Shown here piece after piece: positions 1 through 8,165 of a DNA stretch of 64,000 nt. Each line of letters opens with the position of its first letter. Within the stretch, counting starts at the first letter, position 1. Under the pieces are notes generated by a model that did not search any database, was not told where the DNA came from, and saw only the letters and a program-made list of their open reading frames with translations. Source of the DNA: Acholeplasmataceae bacterium (GTDB taxonomy: Bacteria; Bacillota_I; Bacilli_A; ML615J-28; CAG-698); the NCBI GenBank assembly GCA_012839485.1, contig DUNF01000054.1, positions 1 through 64,000 of the forward strand. The letters are read 5' to 3'. A program made the translations under genes and the position numbers.

Positions 1-1
1 A

Positions 2-415
2 ATTGAATCAAATCAAAAAAAATGTAGATTTTTAAATTTAGTTATTGAAAGTTTAAATTTAAAAGATGTTTATGTTTTAAATGCAAGAGTTGAAGATTTA
101 GGTTTAGAATATCGTGAGTTTTTTGATTTTGTTGTTGGAAGAGCGGTATCGCAAATGAGAATTTTTCTAGAACTTGCTGTTCCTTTTCTTAAGGTTGGAG
201 GAAAAGTCCTTTTAATGAAAGGTAAAAACTATCAAATAGAAGTAGAAGAATCTTTGTTTGCTTTAAAAACCCTAAATTCAGAAATTTGTGATATAATAAA
301 ATATGAACTTCCAAACAACTTAGGAAGTAGAGTAATTATAGAGGTATTAAAAAAGAAAAAGACAAGTACATTATATCCAAGAACATATAATTTAATTAAA
401 GGAAAACCTTTATAG
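2..415 (+). CDS. rsmG: 16S rRNA (guanine-N7) methyltransferase RsmG, 3' part
   Basis: The reading frame is open from the left edge and ends at TAG 413-415, giving about 137 residues of a protein usually near 235, so the N-terminal half with the SAM-binding loop lies outside. Visible family features are an ESNxKKxxFL segment, an ARVEDLG stretch, VVGRAVSQM and the LxVGGKVLLMKG strand-turn. RsmG methylates G527 of 16S rRNA using SAM. It sits directly before a ParA gene, as in the oriC-proximal gidB-soj cluster of Bacilli. Identification rests on family motifs; the partial state comes only from the window edge. Confidence 0.88.
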   Translation: MESNQKKCRFLNLVIESLNLKDVYVLNARVEDLGLEYREFFDFVVGRAVSQMRIFLELAVPFLKVGGKVLLMKGKNYQIEVEESLFALKTLNSEICDIIKYELPNNLGSRVIIEVLKKKKTSTLYPRTYNLIKGKPL

Positions 416-427
416 AAAGGAAATGTT

Positions 428-1192
428 ATGGGACAAGTTATTACAATTGCTAACCCTAAAGGTGGTGTTGGTAAAACAACAACTACAATTAATTTAGGGG
501 CAGGTCTTGGAAATTTGAAACAAAAAGTTTTATTAGTAGATTTAGATATTAAAGCTAATTTAACTATTGGTTTAGGAATTGATCGCGAAAACATAGAGAA
601 AGGTATTTTTGATATGTTATTAGAAAAAGCAAACATTAAAGATGTCATTGTTAGTTTTAAAAAGTTTGATCTTGTTCCTAATAATTGCTTTCATAAACAA
701 GCTTTATCAGATAGCCTTTATAATATTGAAGAATTAAAGAAACATTTAGATAAAGTTAAAGATGAATATGATTATATTTTAATTGATACCGGACCAGTTA
801 TGGGAGTTTTGCTTGATATGGCTTTATATGCAAGCGACTCGGTTTTAATACCAACAGAATGTCAGTATTTTGCTTATGATGGAATTAAGATTATGATTAA
901 TAAAATCAATGCTATTCAAGGATTAAAAACTAAAATTCAAGAGAATTTAGTTGTAGAGGGGATTTTATTAACTAAGTTTGATAATCGTAATGTTTTCGCA
1001 TATGAAATGGCAGAAAACATTAAAGACATAGTGGCTAATAAAGTATTTAAAACTATTATTAATTATTCAAGCCACTTGCAAGAAGCGCCTTCTAGAGGAA
1101 AAGATGTTTTATCTTTATCTTATAATTCAATTGGAAGTCGTGAATATCGTTTATTAGCAAAAGAAATATTAGAGAGAAAGGAGAATAAATAA
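428..1192 (+). CDS. soj: ParA/Soj-family chromosome partitioning ATPase
   Basis: 254 residues, the normal length for Soj. The deviant Walker A motif KGGVGKTT is at residues 11-18 and the Walker A' strand reads LLVDLDIKAN. The usual DTPPSLG motif is replaced by IDTGPVMG. ParA ATPases form ATP-dependent dimers on DNA and, with ParB, position origins and tune DnaA. An SD (GAAAGG) precedes ATG 428, 12 bases after rsmG. Oddly, the next gene is not parB but an mscS homologue, so the partner must be elsewhere or missing. Family assignment is firm; a role in origin segregation is inferred from the neighbour rsmG. Confidence 0.9.
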   Translation: MGQVITIANPKGGVGKTTTTINLGAGLGNLKQKVLLVDLDIKANLTIGLGIDRENIEKGIFDMLLEKANIKDVIVSFKKFDLVPNNCFHKQALSDSLYNIEELKKHLDKVKDEYDYILIDTGPVMGVLLDMALYASDSVLIPTECQYFAYDGIKIMINKINAIQGLKTKIQENLVVEGILLTKFDNRNVFAYEMAENIKDIVANKVFKTIINYSSHLQEAPSRGKDVLSLSYNSIGSREYRLLAKEILERKENK

Positions 1193-1194
1193 TA

Positions 1195-2034
1195 ATGATT
1201 TTAAGTGTATTTTCAGATTTTTGGAATGAAGTAAAAGATTTTTTTACAACAACAGCAGTTTTAAATAGACTTCTATATACTGCAATTGCAATTATAGTTG
1301 CGATTGTTATTTCACTTGTTTTTAGCTTCATTTTTAAAGCAAATGTTAGAGCTAATCATCCTTTTAGAAAAAGACAAATAACTATTAATAAACTTGTAAG
1401 AGGCTTAGCAAAAGCGATTCTTGGAGTTATGGTAATTTTTGTGGTTTTTGGAATTTGGGGAGTGGATTTAGGCCCAATGATTGCTGGTGCCGGAGTTGTA
1501 GGTTTAGCTATTAGCTTAGGTGCTCAAAATGCTATTAGGGACTTAGTGGCTGGTATATCTATGATTTTAGATAATGTTTTAGATGTAGGCGATATGGTTG
1601 AAATTAGAGATTTTAAGGGAACGGTAGAAGAAGTAGGAATTAGATCTACTAAAATTAAAAATTTTAGAGGAGAACTTGCTACTTTTAATAATGGTACAAT
1701 AGATAAAGTAATTAACTTTTCTCGCAATCCTACTTTAGCTGTAGTTACAGCAACTGTAGCTTATGGTTCTGATTTAGATAAAGTTATCAAAATTTTTGAT
1801 CAAGAACTTGAAACTTTAGTAGAACAATTTCCAGATGTTGTTACAAGAGCGCCAAAAGTTATGGGGGTTTCTAACTTAGGTACACACGGAGTAGATTTAA
1901 TGATTACTTTTGAAGCCTTACCACAACAACATTTTGCAGCTCAAAGAGCAGTTAACAAGATGATTAAGGAGATTTGTGATAAATATAAGATTGAAATTCC
2001 ACTACCACAAATCGTAGTTACGAATAAGAAATAA
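1195..2034 (+). CDS. Small-conductance mechanosensitive channel, MscS family (YkuT-like)
   Basis: 279 residues with two hydrophobic helices (about 22-47 and 65-90) and then the pore helix AGAGVVGLAISLGAQ (about 96-110). The beta domain follows (LDVGDMVEIRDFKGTVEEVGIRST). MscS channels open under membrane tension to release solutes on osmotic downshift and act in the cytoplasmic membrane. The ATG lies two bases after the soj stop and the gene overlaps the next one by one base (TAATG), so soj-mscS-DUF951 look like one transcript. The short form without extra N-terminal helices matches Bacillus YkuT. Confidence 0.9.
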   Translation: MILSVFSDFWNEVKDFFTTTAVLNRLLYTAIAIIVAIVISLVFSFIFKANVRANHPFRKRQITINKLVRGLAKAILGVMVIFVVFGIWGVDLGPMIAGAGVVGLAISLGAQNAIRDLVAGISMILDNVLDVGDMVEIRDFKGTVEEVGIRSTKIKNFRGELATFNNGTIDKVINFSRNPTLAVVTATVAYGSDLDKVIKIFDQELETLVEQFPDVVTRAPKVMGVSNLGTHGVDLMITFEALPQQHFAAQRAVNKMIKEICDKYKIEIPLPQIVVTNKK

Positions 2035-2219
2035 TGAGTGCGAACATTTATAAAGAAAACGACATTTTGGTTTTCAAAAAAAATCATCCTTGTGGAGGGA
2101 ATAGCTGGAAAGTGTTACGAGTTGGAGTTGATTATAAGTTAGAATGTACAACATGCAAACGAATAATTATTGTTCCTCGTTTTGATTTGAATAAAATGGT
2201 GAAAAAAACAAAGGAGTGA
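2034..2219 (+). CDS. DUF951 family small protein (YyzM-like)
   Basis: 61 residues. The conserved DUF951 features are visible: an NDILVFKKNHPCGGNSWKV segment with HPCG, then CTTCKRIIIVPR with a CxxC pair, suggesting a small metal-binding or OB-like fold. The function is not known. The start overlaps the mscS stop (TAATG), implying translational coupling. The stop codon TGA 2217-2219 lies inside the downstream terminator hairpin. In many Bacilli this family sits in the soj/ychF region near the origin, which agrees with rsmG and soj here. Confidence 0.85.
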   Translation: MSANIYKENDILVFKKNHPCGGNSWKVLRVGVDYKLECTTCKRIIIVPRFDLNKMVKKTKE

Positions 2220-2231
2220 TTCCTTTGTTTT
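2205..2231 (+). terminator. Terminator hairpin overlapping the DUF951 stop
   Basis: AAAACAAAGGA (2205-2215) and TCCTTTGTTTT (2221-2231) are exact complements around a 5-base loop. The U-tract is part of the 3' arm. It would end the rsmG-soj-mscS-DUF951 transcript. The 3' arm also holds the -35 element of the next promoter. Confidence 0.7.
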
Positions 2232-2253
2232 AAATTAAGAATTATGTTATAAT
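2225..2253 (+). promoter_or_regulatory. Sigma-A-type promoter for the ABC exporter gene
   Basis: TTGTTT (2225-2230), a 17-bp spacer, then TATAAT (2248-2253) preceded by TGT, an extended -10. It lies 23 bases before ATG 2276, and its -35 overlaps the terminator arm of the gene before. Confidence 0.75.
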
Positions 2254-2275
2254 TAGAAAATATAAGGAGATAGAT

Positions 2276-4003
2276 ATGTTTAAAAAATTTGTTAGCTATT
2301 ATAAGCCACATTGGAAGCTATTTACAGCTGATATTATTGCGGCAACGTTAATGGGGGCGATTGATTTAATCTTTCCTGTGGCTTCAAGAAAGGTTCTAAA
2401 CGAATATTTAAATACAGACAATATTCATATGCTATATATAATAGCGGCAATTATGATTGGTTTTTTCATTTTGAGATTTTTCTTTTCTTATTTTATTGGT
2501 TACTATGGCCATATTATGGGAATTAGAATTGAATCCGATATGAGAAGAGACTTATTTCACAAGTTGCAATTAATGGATTATCAATTTTATGATAAAAAGA
2601 AAACAGGAGTATTAGTTACAAACTTAACAACTCATTTACACGATATTTCAGAAATGAGTCACCATGCACCTGAAAATCTTTTTATTGCTGGGTTGATGCT
2701 TATTGGTTCATTTATAATGCTAGGTTTGATTAACTGGCAATTAACGTTAATTATTTTTCTATTTATGTTACTTTTAGTTCTTTTCTCTTTATATAGGAGA
2801 AAGAAAATGCTTGAAAAATTTGCGGAAACAAGAGTTGTTCAAGGAGAATTAGCGGCACGAGTTGAAAGTAGTATTAGTGGTATTCGTTTAACCCAGGCTT
2901 ATAATAATAGAGAATATGAAGAAGCAAGGTTTGAAAATTCTAATACTCAATACAAAAAAGCAAGAATTAAAGTGTTTAAAGAATTAGCTTTATTTGGAAC
3001 AGGAAACAATTTTTTAATTAATATGGCAAATTTAGCTGCTTTAGTATTTGGAGGTTTATTTGTTTTTAAAGGACATATTACAATTGTTGATCTAACAGCA
3101 TTCTTCTTATATATTAACTTTTTAATTCAACCAATAAATAGATTAGTTAATTCAATGGAACAAATTCAACAAGGAATGTCTGGTTTTGCTCAGTTTTATG
3201 AAGTTATGAAAAAAGAACCAGTTATTGTAAATCCAGAAAATGGTGTTGTAAAGGATGAGTTCGAAGGTAAGATCGAATTTAAGAATGTTGTTTTTGACTA
3301 TGAGGAAGAAGATGACGATAAAAAACACTTATTAAACAATTTTAATCTAACTATAGAACCAGGAAAGAAAATTGCGATTGTTGGGGAAACTGGTGTTGGT
3401 AAATCAACATTGTCTAAATTAATTCCTCGTTTCTACGATGTTCAAGATGGTGAAATTTTGGTAGATGGAGTTAACGTAAAAGATTATGATATTAGATCTT
3501 TACGTAGTGCTATTGGCCATGTTCAACAAGATGTATTTATCTTTTATGGAACAATTAAAGAAAATATTTTATTTGGCCGTCCAGATGCTAGTTTTGAAGA
3601 AGTTCAAGAAGCTGCTAAAAAAGCACAAATTCACGATTTTATTGTAAGTTTAGATGATGGTTATGATACGATAGTAGGAGAAAGAGGAGTAAGATTATCT
3701 GGTGGGCAACAGCAAAGAGTTTCTATTGCTAGGTTATTCTTAAAGAATCCAAAAATATTGTTATTAGATGAAGCTACATCTTCATTAGATAATATTACTG
3801 AAAAGCAAATCCAAAAAGCTTTAGATTTACTTGCTTTAAATAAAACAACAATTATCATTGCTCATCGTCTTTCAACAATCAAAAACGCTGATGAAATTAT
3901 TGTTTTAGGAAAAGATGGAATTATGGAAAGAGGTAATCACGAAGAACTCCTTAAAAATAAAGGATATTACTTTGATTTATACGAAGCAAGTGTAATGATT
4001 TAA
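2276..4003 (+). CDS. ABC exporter half-transporter (MsbA/LmrA type)
   Basis: 575 residues, the usual length for a fused membrane-plus-ATPase half transporter. The N-terminal six-helix domain covers about residues 15-320. The nucleotide-binding domain follows, with Walker A GETGVGKST, a Q-loop in VQQDVFIF, signature LSGGQQQR, Walker B ILLLDEATSSLD and switch histidine IIAHRL. Such proteins act as dimers in the membrane and export lipids, drugs or peptides. The substrate cannot be read from sequence. SD AAGGAGAT precedes the ATG. It has its own promoter and a terminator behind it, so it looks monocistronic, and a homodimer is likely. Confidence 0.9.
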   Translation: MFKKFVSYYKPHWKLFTADIIAATLMGAIDLIFPVASRKVLNEYLNTDNIHMLYIIAAIMIGFFILRFFFSYFIGYYGHIMGIRIESDMRRDLFHKLQLMDYQFYDKKKTGVLVTNLTTHLHDISEMSHHAPENLFIAGLMLIGSFIMLGLINWQLTLIIFLFMLLLVLFSLYRRKKMLEKFAETRVVQGELAARVESSISGIRLTQAYNNREYEEARFENSNTQYKKARIKVFKELALFGTGNNFLINMANLAALVFGGLFVFKGHITIVDLTAFFLYINFLIQPINRLVNSMEQIQQGMSGFAQFYEVMKKEPVIVNPENGVVKDEFEGKIEFKNVVFDYEEEDDDKKHLLNNFNLTIEPGKKIAIVGETGVGKSTLSKLIPRFYDVQDGEILVDGVNVKDYDIRSLRSAIGHVQQDVFIFYGTIKENILFGRPDASFEEVQEAAKKAQIHDFIVSLDDGYDTIVGERGVRLSGGQQQRVSIARLFLKNPKILLLDEATSSLDNITEKQIQKALDLLALNKTTIIIAHRLSTIKNADEIIVLGKDGIMERGNHEELLKNKGYYFDLYEASVMI

Positions 4004-4009
4004 GATATT

Positions 4010-4037
4010 AAAAGGTGCTTATTTAAGCACCTTTTTT
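4010..4037. terminator. Bidirectional terminator between converging genes
   Basis: GGTGCTT (4014-4020) pairs with AAGCACC (4025-4031), flanked by A-runs on the left and T6 on the right. It can end the exporter transcript on the plus strand and the minus-strand transcript that ends at 4019. Confidence 0.85.
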
Positions 4038-5260
4038 GTTACTACTAAAGCATTTATTACTTTTCTTGGACCTTCACAAGGTCTGTTTTTTAATACAAAT
4101 TTATTTTTTTCTTTTATTACTAAGGCACTAGAGCCGCCACCATCAAAATTATAAGCATTAACACAACCAAAATTTTTCATAATAGCTGCCATCTCTAAAC
4201 CATTAACACCATAAGATCCTTGTTCTGGTCTTCTACCATCAACTACAACTAAAACAACATCTTTATTTTCTTTAATCCCAATTATAGTTCTTGGGTGTCT
4301 AATTTTAAAATTTCCATCCATTTCAGTAAATTCGCCGTTTTTTAAAACAATTCCTTTGTAACCAAAGAAAGCATAATAATCTTTAAATTCTTCTTTTAAA
4401 TTATATTGAACTCTAACTAAATCTCCTTCTTTAATGAAATTATTGAAATGTTTGGATAAAGAATCTAAGAAAAAGATATCTTCTTTTAGACTGCTGCTAG
4501 TAGATTTGGTAATTTTTCCTTTCCCATAAAAATCATTTTTACCATTTGGAAGAATCAAACCTTTTACTGAATACAGTTTTCCTTTTCCTTCTATTTCTTT
4601 GGGTTTCACTTTTTGGTCATCACCAGGAAGTCCAAAATAAAGAGCAATTTCTCCTTGCTTAGGTTTTTCATTTACAGAGGTAATTACAAAAGATTTAATT
4701 ATATTGGGAGATAAGATATCTATTTTGGGTAATTTTTCAAATAAATTGTCGCTTTCTTCTAAAGAAAAAGAAACAAAATTATTATTTAAATCAACTCCTA
4801 AATTACCACTCATATGATTTCCATATGATTTTGTTTTATAGTTGTTTTGGTTTTGGATTACTAAGCCATCTGGTTGTCCTGGAAAAGGGAAGATACGGTA
4901 GATATCAAAAAAGTCATCGTTAATAACAGCTATTACTTCTTCACCAGTTTCTTGTTCATATTCTTCTGCTAAGATATCTAAATGTTCTCTTTCCCAAGAG
5001 CTATTTTTATTTTTAAATACTTGTTTGAATTTTAGATCTAGATTGTGGGGAATAGTAAGGGCAACAATATTTTGTGAGTAGTATTTGTTTACATCTATCA
5101 TATCGTTTGAGATGTTTGCTTCACCCATTTTATTTCCCGCTACTGTTCCTTCATAATTAGTTTTTGTAGCACCTTTTATTTTTTGGTATTTAATATTGTA
5201 AGGAAGTATTATTTCTTCTTCAATTTTTTCAATTTTGAAATCTGTTTTTGGATTGTTCAT
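4019..5260 (-). CDS. Phosphodiester glycosidase (NAGPA-like) domain protein
   Basis: 413 residues. The C-terminal third carries the NAGPA/DUF2233 signature: VVVDGRRPEQGSYG, GLEMAAIMKNFGCVNAYNFDGGG, then SSALVI. This family includes N-acetylglucosamine-1-phosphodiester alpha-N-acetylglucosaminidase and bacterial cell-surface relatives that act on sugar phosphodiesters. The N-terminal 200 residues are not recognised. SD AGGAG precedes the minus-strand ATG at 5260. No signal peptide or membrane anchor is visible, which is unusual for this family. It lies 9 bases downstream of the exonuclease III gene and is probably co-transcribed with it. Substrate unknown. Confidence 0.75.
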   Translation of the reverse strand: MNNPKTDFKIEKIEEEIILPYNIKYQKIKGATKTNYEGTVAGNKMGEANISNDMIDVNKYYSQNIVALTIPHNLDLKFKQVFKNKNSSWEREHLDILAEEYEQETGEEVIAVINDDFFDIYRIFPFPGQPDGLVIQNQNNYKTKSYGNHMSGNLGVDLNNNFVSFSLEESDNLFEKLPKIDILSPNIIKSFVITSVNEKPKQGEIALYFGLPGDDQKVKPKEIEGKGKLYSVKGLILPNGKNDFYGKGKITKSTSSSLKEDIFFLDSLSKHFNNFIKEGDLVRVQYNLKEEFKDYYAFFGYKGIVLKNGEFTEMDGNFKIRHPRTIIGIKENKDVVLVVVDGRRPEQGSYGVNGLEMAAIMKNFGCVNAYNFDGGGSSALVIKEKNKFVLKNRPCEGPRKVINALVVTKKVLK

Positions 5261-5269
5261 TGTTTTCTC

Positions 5270-6019
5270 CTAAAGGTTTATTTCAATACTAATAGGGCAG
5301 TGGTCGCTACCATAAACGTCATCATGTATTGTAGCAGCTTGAAGCTTATCTTTTAAATCTTTTGAGATTAGAAAGTAATCAATTCTCCACCCTACATTTC
5401 TTTCTCTTGCTTGAAATCTATAACTCCACCAACTATATTGGATTTTATTTGGATGAAGATATCTAAATGTGTCAATAAAACCACTATTTAATAGCTCTGT
5501 CATCTTTTCTCTTTCTTCGTCAGTAAAGCCAGCATTTCTTCTGTTAGTATCGGGATTTCTAATATCTATTTCTTGATGGGCCACATTTAAGTCTCCACAA
5601 ATTATAACTGGTTTATGTTTTTTTAGTTTTGTAAGATAGGCTTTTAAAGTATCATTATATTCCATTCTATAATCTAAGCGCCTAAGTTCTTCTTGGGAAT
5701 TAGGAACATAGGTATTAATGAAATAGAAGTTATCGTATTCTAAAGTTATTAATCTTCCTTCGTCTAAATATTTTCCTTCTATGCCGATTGTAGCATTAAT
5801 GGGTTTTTGTTTAGTGTAAATTAAAGTTCCAGAATATCCTTTCTTTTCAGCATCAAACCAATATTCATAGTAACCTTCTACATCAAACTCTTTTTGATCT
5901 TCTTGCATTTTAGTCTCTTGAACAGCAAAAATATCAGCATTAATTTCTTTAAAGAAATCAAAAAAGCCTTTTTTAACACAAGCTCTTAAACCATTAACAT
6001 TCCATGATACTAATTTCAT
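5270..6019 (-). CDS. exoA: Exodeoxyribonuclease III (AP endonuclease, ExoA/Xth)
   Basis: 249 residues from ATG 6019, which has a well-placed SD (GAGGTGAT). An upstream in-frame start at 6130 would add a hydrophobic tail of 37 residues with no family match and run through the promoter, so it is rejected. Motifs of the exonuclease-endonuclease-phosphatase fold are in order: MKLVSWNVNGLRA, FAVQETKMQ (catalytic Glu), INTYVPNS, IICGDLNVAH, and YGSDHCPI (catalytic Asp-His). The enzyme incises abasic sites and removes 3' blocks in base excision repair. Confidence 0.94.
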   Translation of the reverse strand: MKLVSWNVNGLRACVKKGFFDFFKEINADIFAVQETKMQEDQKEFDVEGYYEYWFDAEKKGYSGTLIYTKQKPINATIGIEGKYLDEGRLITLEYDNFYFINTYVPNSQEELRRLDYRMEYNDTLKAYLTKLKKHKPVIICGDLNVAHQEIDIRNPDTNRRNAGFTDEEREKMTELLNSGFIDTFRYLHPNKIQYSWWSYRFQARERNVGWRIDYFLISKDLKDKLQAATIHDDVYGSDHCPISIEINL

Positions 6020-6038
6020 TTTTATCACCTCGTCTTCT

Positions 6039-6047
6039 ATTATAACA
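6039..6047 (-). promoter_or_regulatory. Extended -10 element for exoA
   Basis: On the minus strand TGTTATAAT lies 19 bases before ATG 6019. No good -35 is seen at 17 bp. It is divergent from the promoter of the regulator gene starting at 6112. Confidence 0.55.
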
Positions 6048-6064
6048 AAAAATAAGAATAATTG

Positions 6065-6093
6065 TTGTAAAAAGGCATAAAAGTTGTTATAAT
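6065..6093 (+). promoter_or_regulatory. Promoter for the PucR-type regulator
   Basis: TTGTAA (6065-6070), a 17-bp spacer, TATAAT (6088-6093) with TGT before it. It lies 18 bases before ATG 6112 and is arranged back to back with the exoA promoter. Confidence 0.7.
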
Positions 6094-6111
6094 ACACTAT
6101 GAGGTAAAAGT

Positions 6112-6816
6112 ATGTGGTCTCAAGAAGCAATTGAAAAAATTAGAAAAAGACTGTTATCTTTACAGTTTACAGATATGAGAATAAAAACAATGTATGAGTA
6201 TTTGTTTTTAGGTGGACCCTTTGTAGATGATGATAAGTATTATCGTTTTATTATTGTAAGTTTTAAAAAAGGAAACCACAAACCTATTTTGAAATTCTTA
6301 AGTGAACTATTTCATGATTCTTTTATTTTAGAAATTGAAGACAATTATGTTTTGTTTTATAAAGAACAACAAATTGACGATATTAAAAATTTAATGTTAA
6401 GCGTTATGGAAGACTTTTCTTTGCCTTTTAGGGTATTTGTAAGTAGTAAAGTTAGTAGTGATAATCCGAAAAACTTTTATTTATTATATAAAGCTTATTG
6501 TGATTTTTTGAATAAAGACTATTATGCTTTTTCTTCAAACAAAGAATTAATATTTGAAACTTTTCAAAATAGTAGAGCAAGATTAAAAGAATTAAGACCA
6601 ATTATTTTAAATAATTGTTATAATGACCATCAAATTGTTTTGATTGTAGAGGCGTTGATTAATAATGATTTAAATATTAGTCAAGCGGCTAACGAAATTT
6701 ATTTACATAGAAATACTGTAAATAATAAAATCGATTTGGTTTATCAAGAGACACAATTAAACATTAAACATTTCACTGATGTTTTAGCGATGTATTTATT
6801 GAATTTAGATAAATAA
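6112..6816 (+). CDS. PucR/CdaR-type helix-turn-helix regulator
   Basis: 234 residues. The C-terminal segment (about 170-232) fits the PucR C-terminal HTH: VEALINNDLNISQAANEI, YLHRNTVNNKIDLV, then FTDVLAMYLLNL. The N-terminal 165 residues are not recognised and may sense a ligand. CdaR/PucR proteins activate genes for sugar diacids or nucleobases, but the ligand here is unknown. SD GAGGT precedes the ATG. The sugar-transport ATPase gene follows from its own promoter 70 bases on, so this regulator may act on it, which is inference. Confidence 0.72.
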   Translation: MWSQEAIEKIRKRLLSLQFTDMRIKTMYEYLFLGGPFVDDDKYYRFIIVSFKKGNHKPILKFLSELFHDSFILEIEDNYVLFYKEQQIDDIKNLMLSVMEDFSLPFRVFVSSKVSSDNPKNFYLLYKAYCDFLNKDYYAFSSNKELIFETFQNSRARLKELRPIILNNCYNDHQIVLIVEALINNDLNISQAANEIYLHRNTVNNKIDLVYQETQLNIKHFTDVLAMYLLNLDK

Positions 6817-6831
6817 TGTGCAATCTGCATA

Positions 6832-6860
6832 TTGAAATATAGGAAAAATTATGCTATAAT
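6832..6860 (+). promoter_or_regulatory. Promoter for the MsmX-type ATPase
   Basis: TTGAAA (6832-6837), 17-bp spacer, TATAAT (6855-6860) with TGC before it (extended -10). It lies 25 bases before ATG 6886. Confidence 0.8.
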
Positions 6861-6885
6861 AAAATATAGAAATTGGGAGGTATTT

Positions 6886-8007
6886 ATGGCGACTATATCG
6901 TTTAAGAACTTAAATAAAGTGTACGATGGTAATGTGCACGCAGTTATTGACTTTAACCTAGAGGTAAAAGACAAAGAATTTATTGTTTTAGTAGGCCCTT
7001 CAGGCTGTGGTAAAACAACAACACTAAGAATGTTAGCGGGATTAGAGGATATTACTTCTGGTGAGCTTAGAATTGATGATGAAATTATGAATGACGTTGC
7101 ACCAAAGGATCGTAATATTGCGATGGTTTTCCAAAACTATGCTTTGTATCCACATATGACAGTTTATGAAAACATGGCTTTCGGATTAAAATTAAGAAAG
7201 TTTAGTCGTGATGAAATTGATAGAAAAGTGCAAAGTGCTGCAAGTATGTTAGGACTATCATCTTATTTAGACCGTCGCCCTAAAGCTTTATCAGGTGGTC
7301 AAAGACAAAGAGTTGCTCTTGGTAGAGCACTTGTAAGAGATGCAAAAGTATTCTTAATGGACGAGCCACTATCAAACTTAGACGCAAAACTAAGAGTTCA
7401 AATGAGATCTGAGATTATCAAACTTACTGAAAGTTTAGGAGTTACTACAGTATACGTTACGCACGACCAAATTGAAGCGATGACAATGGCATCTAGAATT
7501 GTTGTTATGAAAGATGGTCTTGTTCAACAAGTAGGAACACCAAAAGATATCTATGATAATCCAGACAACATTTTCGTAGGTGGATTTATTGGTACACCAC
7601 CAATGAACTTCTTAGAAGGGTATGTTTCTGAAAAAGGTCAATTTGTAATTGGCGATCATAAAAAAGGATTCGTATTAATCGAAGTTCCAAAAGATAAATT
7701 TGAAACACTAAAAAGTCAAGGATTTATTGAAAAACCTATCGTTTTAGGTATTAGACCAGAAAACATTTTAGACCAACCGGAAGATCTTAAAAAGCATCCA
7801 CATTCAATTGTGAAGTTAAAGGTTGACGTAGCTGAGTTATTAGGTGCTGAAACACAAATTTATGGTGTTGTAGCTGGCCAAAACTTAGTTGCTAAAGTTG
7901 AAGCAAGAATCGACCTTTATGGTGGTGATGAAGTTGAACTAGCATTAAATATGGATAGATGTCACTTCTTTGATCCTGAAACAGAAGCAAGAATTAAAAA
8001 ATATTAA
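6886..8007 (+). CDS. msmX: Multiple-sugar ABC transporter ATPase (MsmX/UgpC type)
   Basis: 373 residues from ATG 6886, which follows SD GGGAGG. An in-frame ATG at 6832 lies upstream inside the promoter and is rejected. Motifs: Walker A GPSGCGKTT (about 37-45), signature LSGGQRQRVALGRALV, Walker B VFLMDEPLSNLD, H-loop VTHDQIEAMTMA. A C-terminal TOBE region begins near IVLGIRPENI. MsmX-type ATPases energise several carbohydrate importers in trans. No permease or binding protein is adjacent, so it is probably a shared ATPase, as in Bacillus. Confidence 0.9.
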   Translation: MATISFKNLNKVYDGNVHAVIDFNLEVKDKEFIVLVGPSGCGKTTTLRMLAGLEDITSGELRIDDEIMNDVAPKDRNIAMVFQNYALYPHMTVYENMAFGLKLRKFSRDEIDRKVQSAASMLGLSSYLDRRPKALSGGQRQRVALGRALVRDAKVFLMDEPLSNLDAKLRVQMRSEIIKLTESLGVTTVYVTHDQIEAMTMASRIVVMKDGLVQQVGTPKDIYDNPDNIFVGGFIGTPPMNFLEGYVSEKGQFVIGDHKKGFVLIEVPKDKFETLKSQGFIEKPIVLGIRPENILDQPEDLKKHPHSIVKLKVDVAELLGAETQIYGVVAGQNLVAKVEARIDLYGGDEVELALNMDRCHFFDPETEARIKKY

Positions 8008-8026
8008 GAAATAGATAATATTAAAG

Positions 8027-8048
8027 AAGTCACTTCGGTGACTTTTTT
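8027..8048 (+). terminator. Terminator after msmX
   Basis: AAGTCAC (8027-8033), tetraloop TTCG, GTGACTT (8038-8044), then further T residues: a classic stable UUCG hairpin with U-tail, 20 bases after the stop. Confidence 0.9.
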
Positions 8049-8089
8049 AATTTTAAATGTAAAAATAAAAAAATAAAAACGATTACCCC

Positions 8090-8118
8090 TACAAAAATAT
8101 TGCAATGTGTGCTATAAT
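8090..8118 (+). promoter_or_regulatory. Promoter for the VTT-pgk-tpiA unit
   Basis: TATAAT (8113-8118) preceded by TGC (extended -10). At 17 bp upstream there is a weak TACAAA -35 (8090-8095). It is the only clear promoter before the glycolytic pair. Confidence 0.6.
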
Positions 8119-8165
8119 ATACAAGTATAATAACAAACAAATAAGTATAGAAAAGATGAGATGTT

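Noticed and set aside
232..648. Minus-strand ORF opposite rsmG and soj
   Set aside because: Shadow of two well-identified genes; no SD or domain.
6020..6130. N-terminal extension of exonuclease III
   Set aside because: Would cross the divergent promoter, lacks an SD and has no match to the family, which starts at MKLVSWN.
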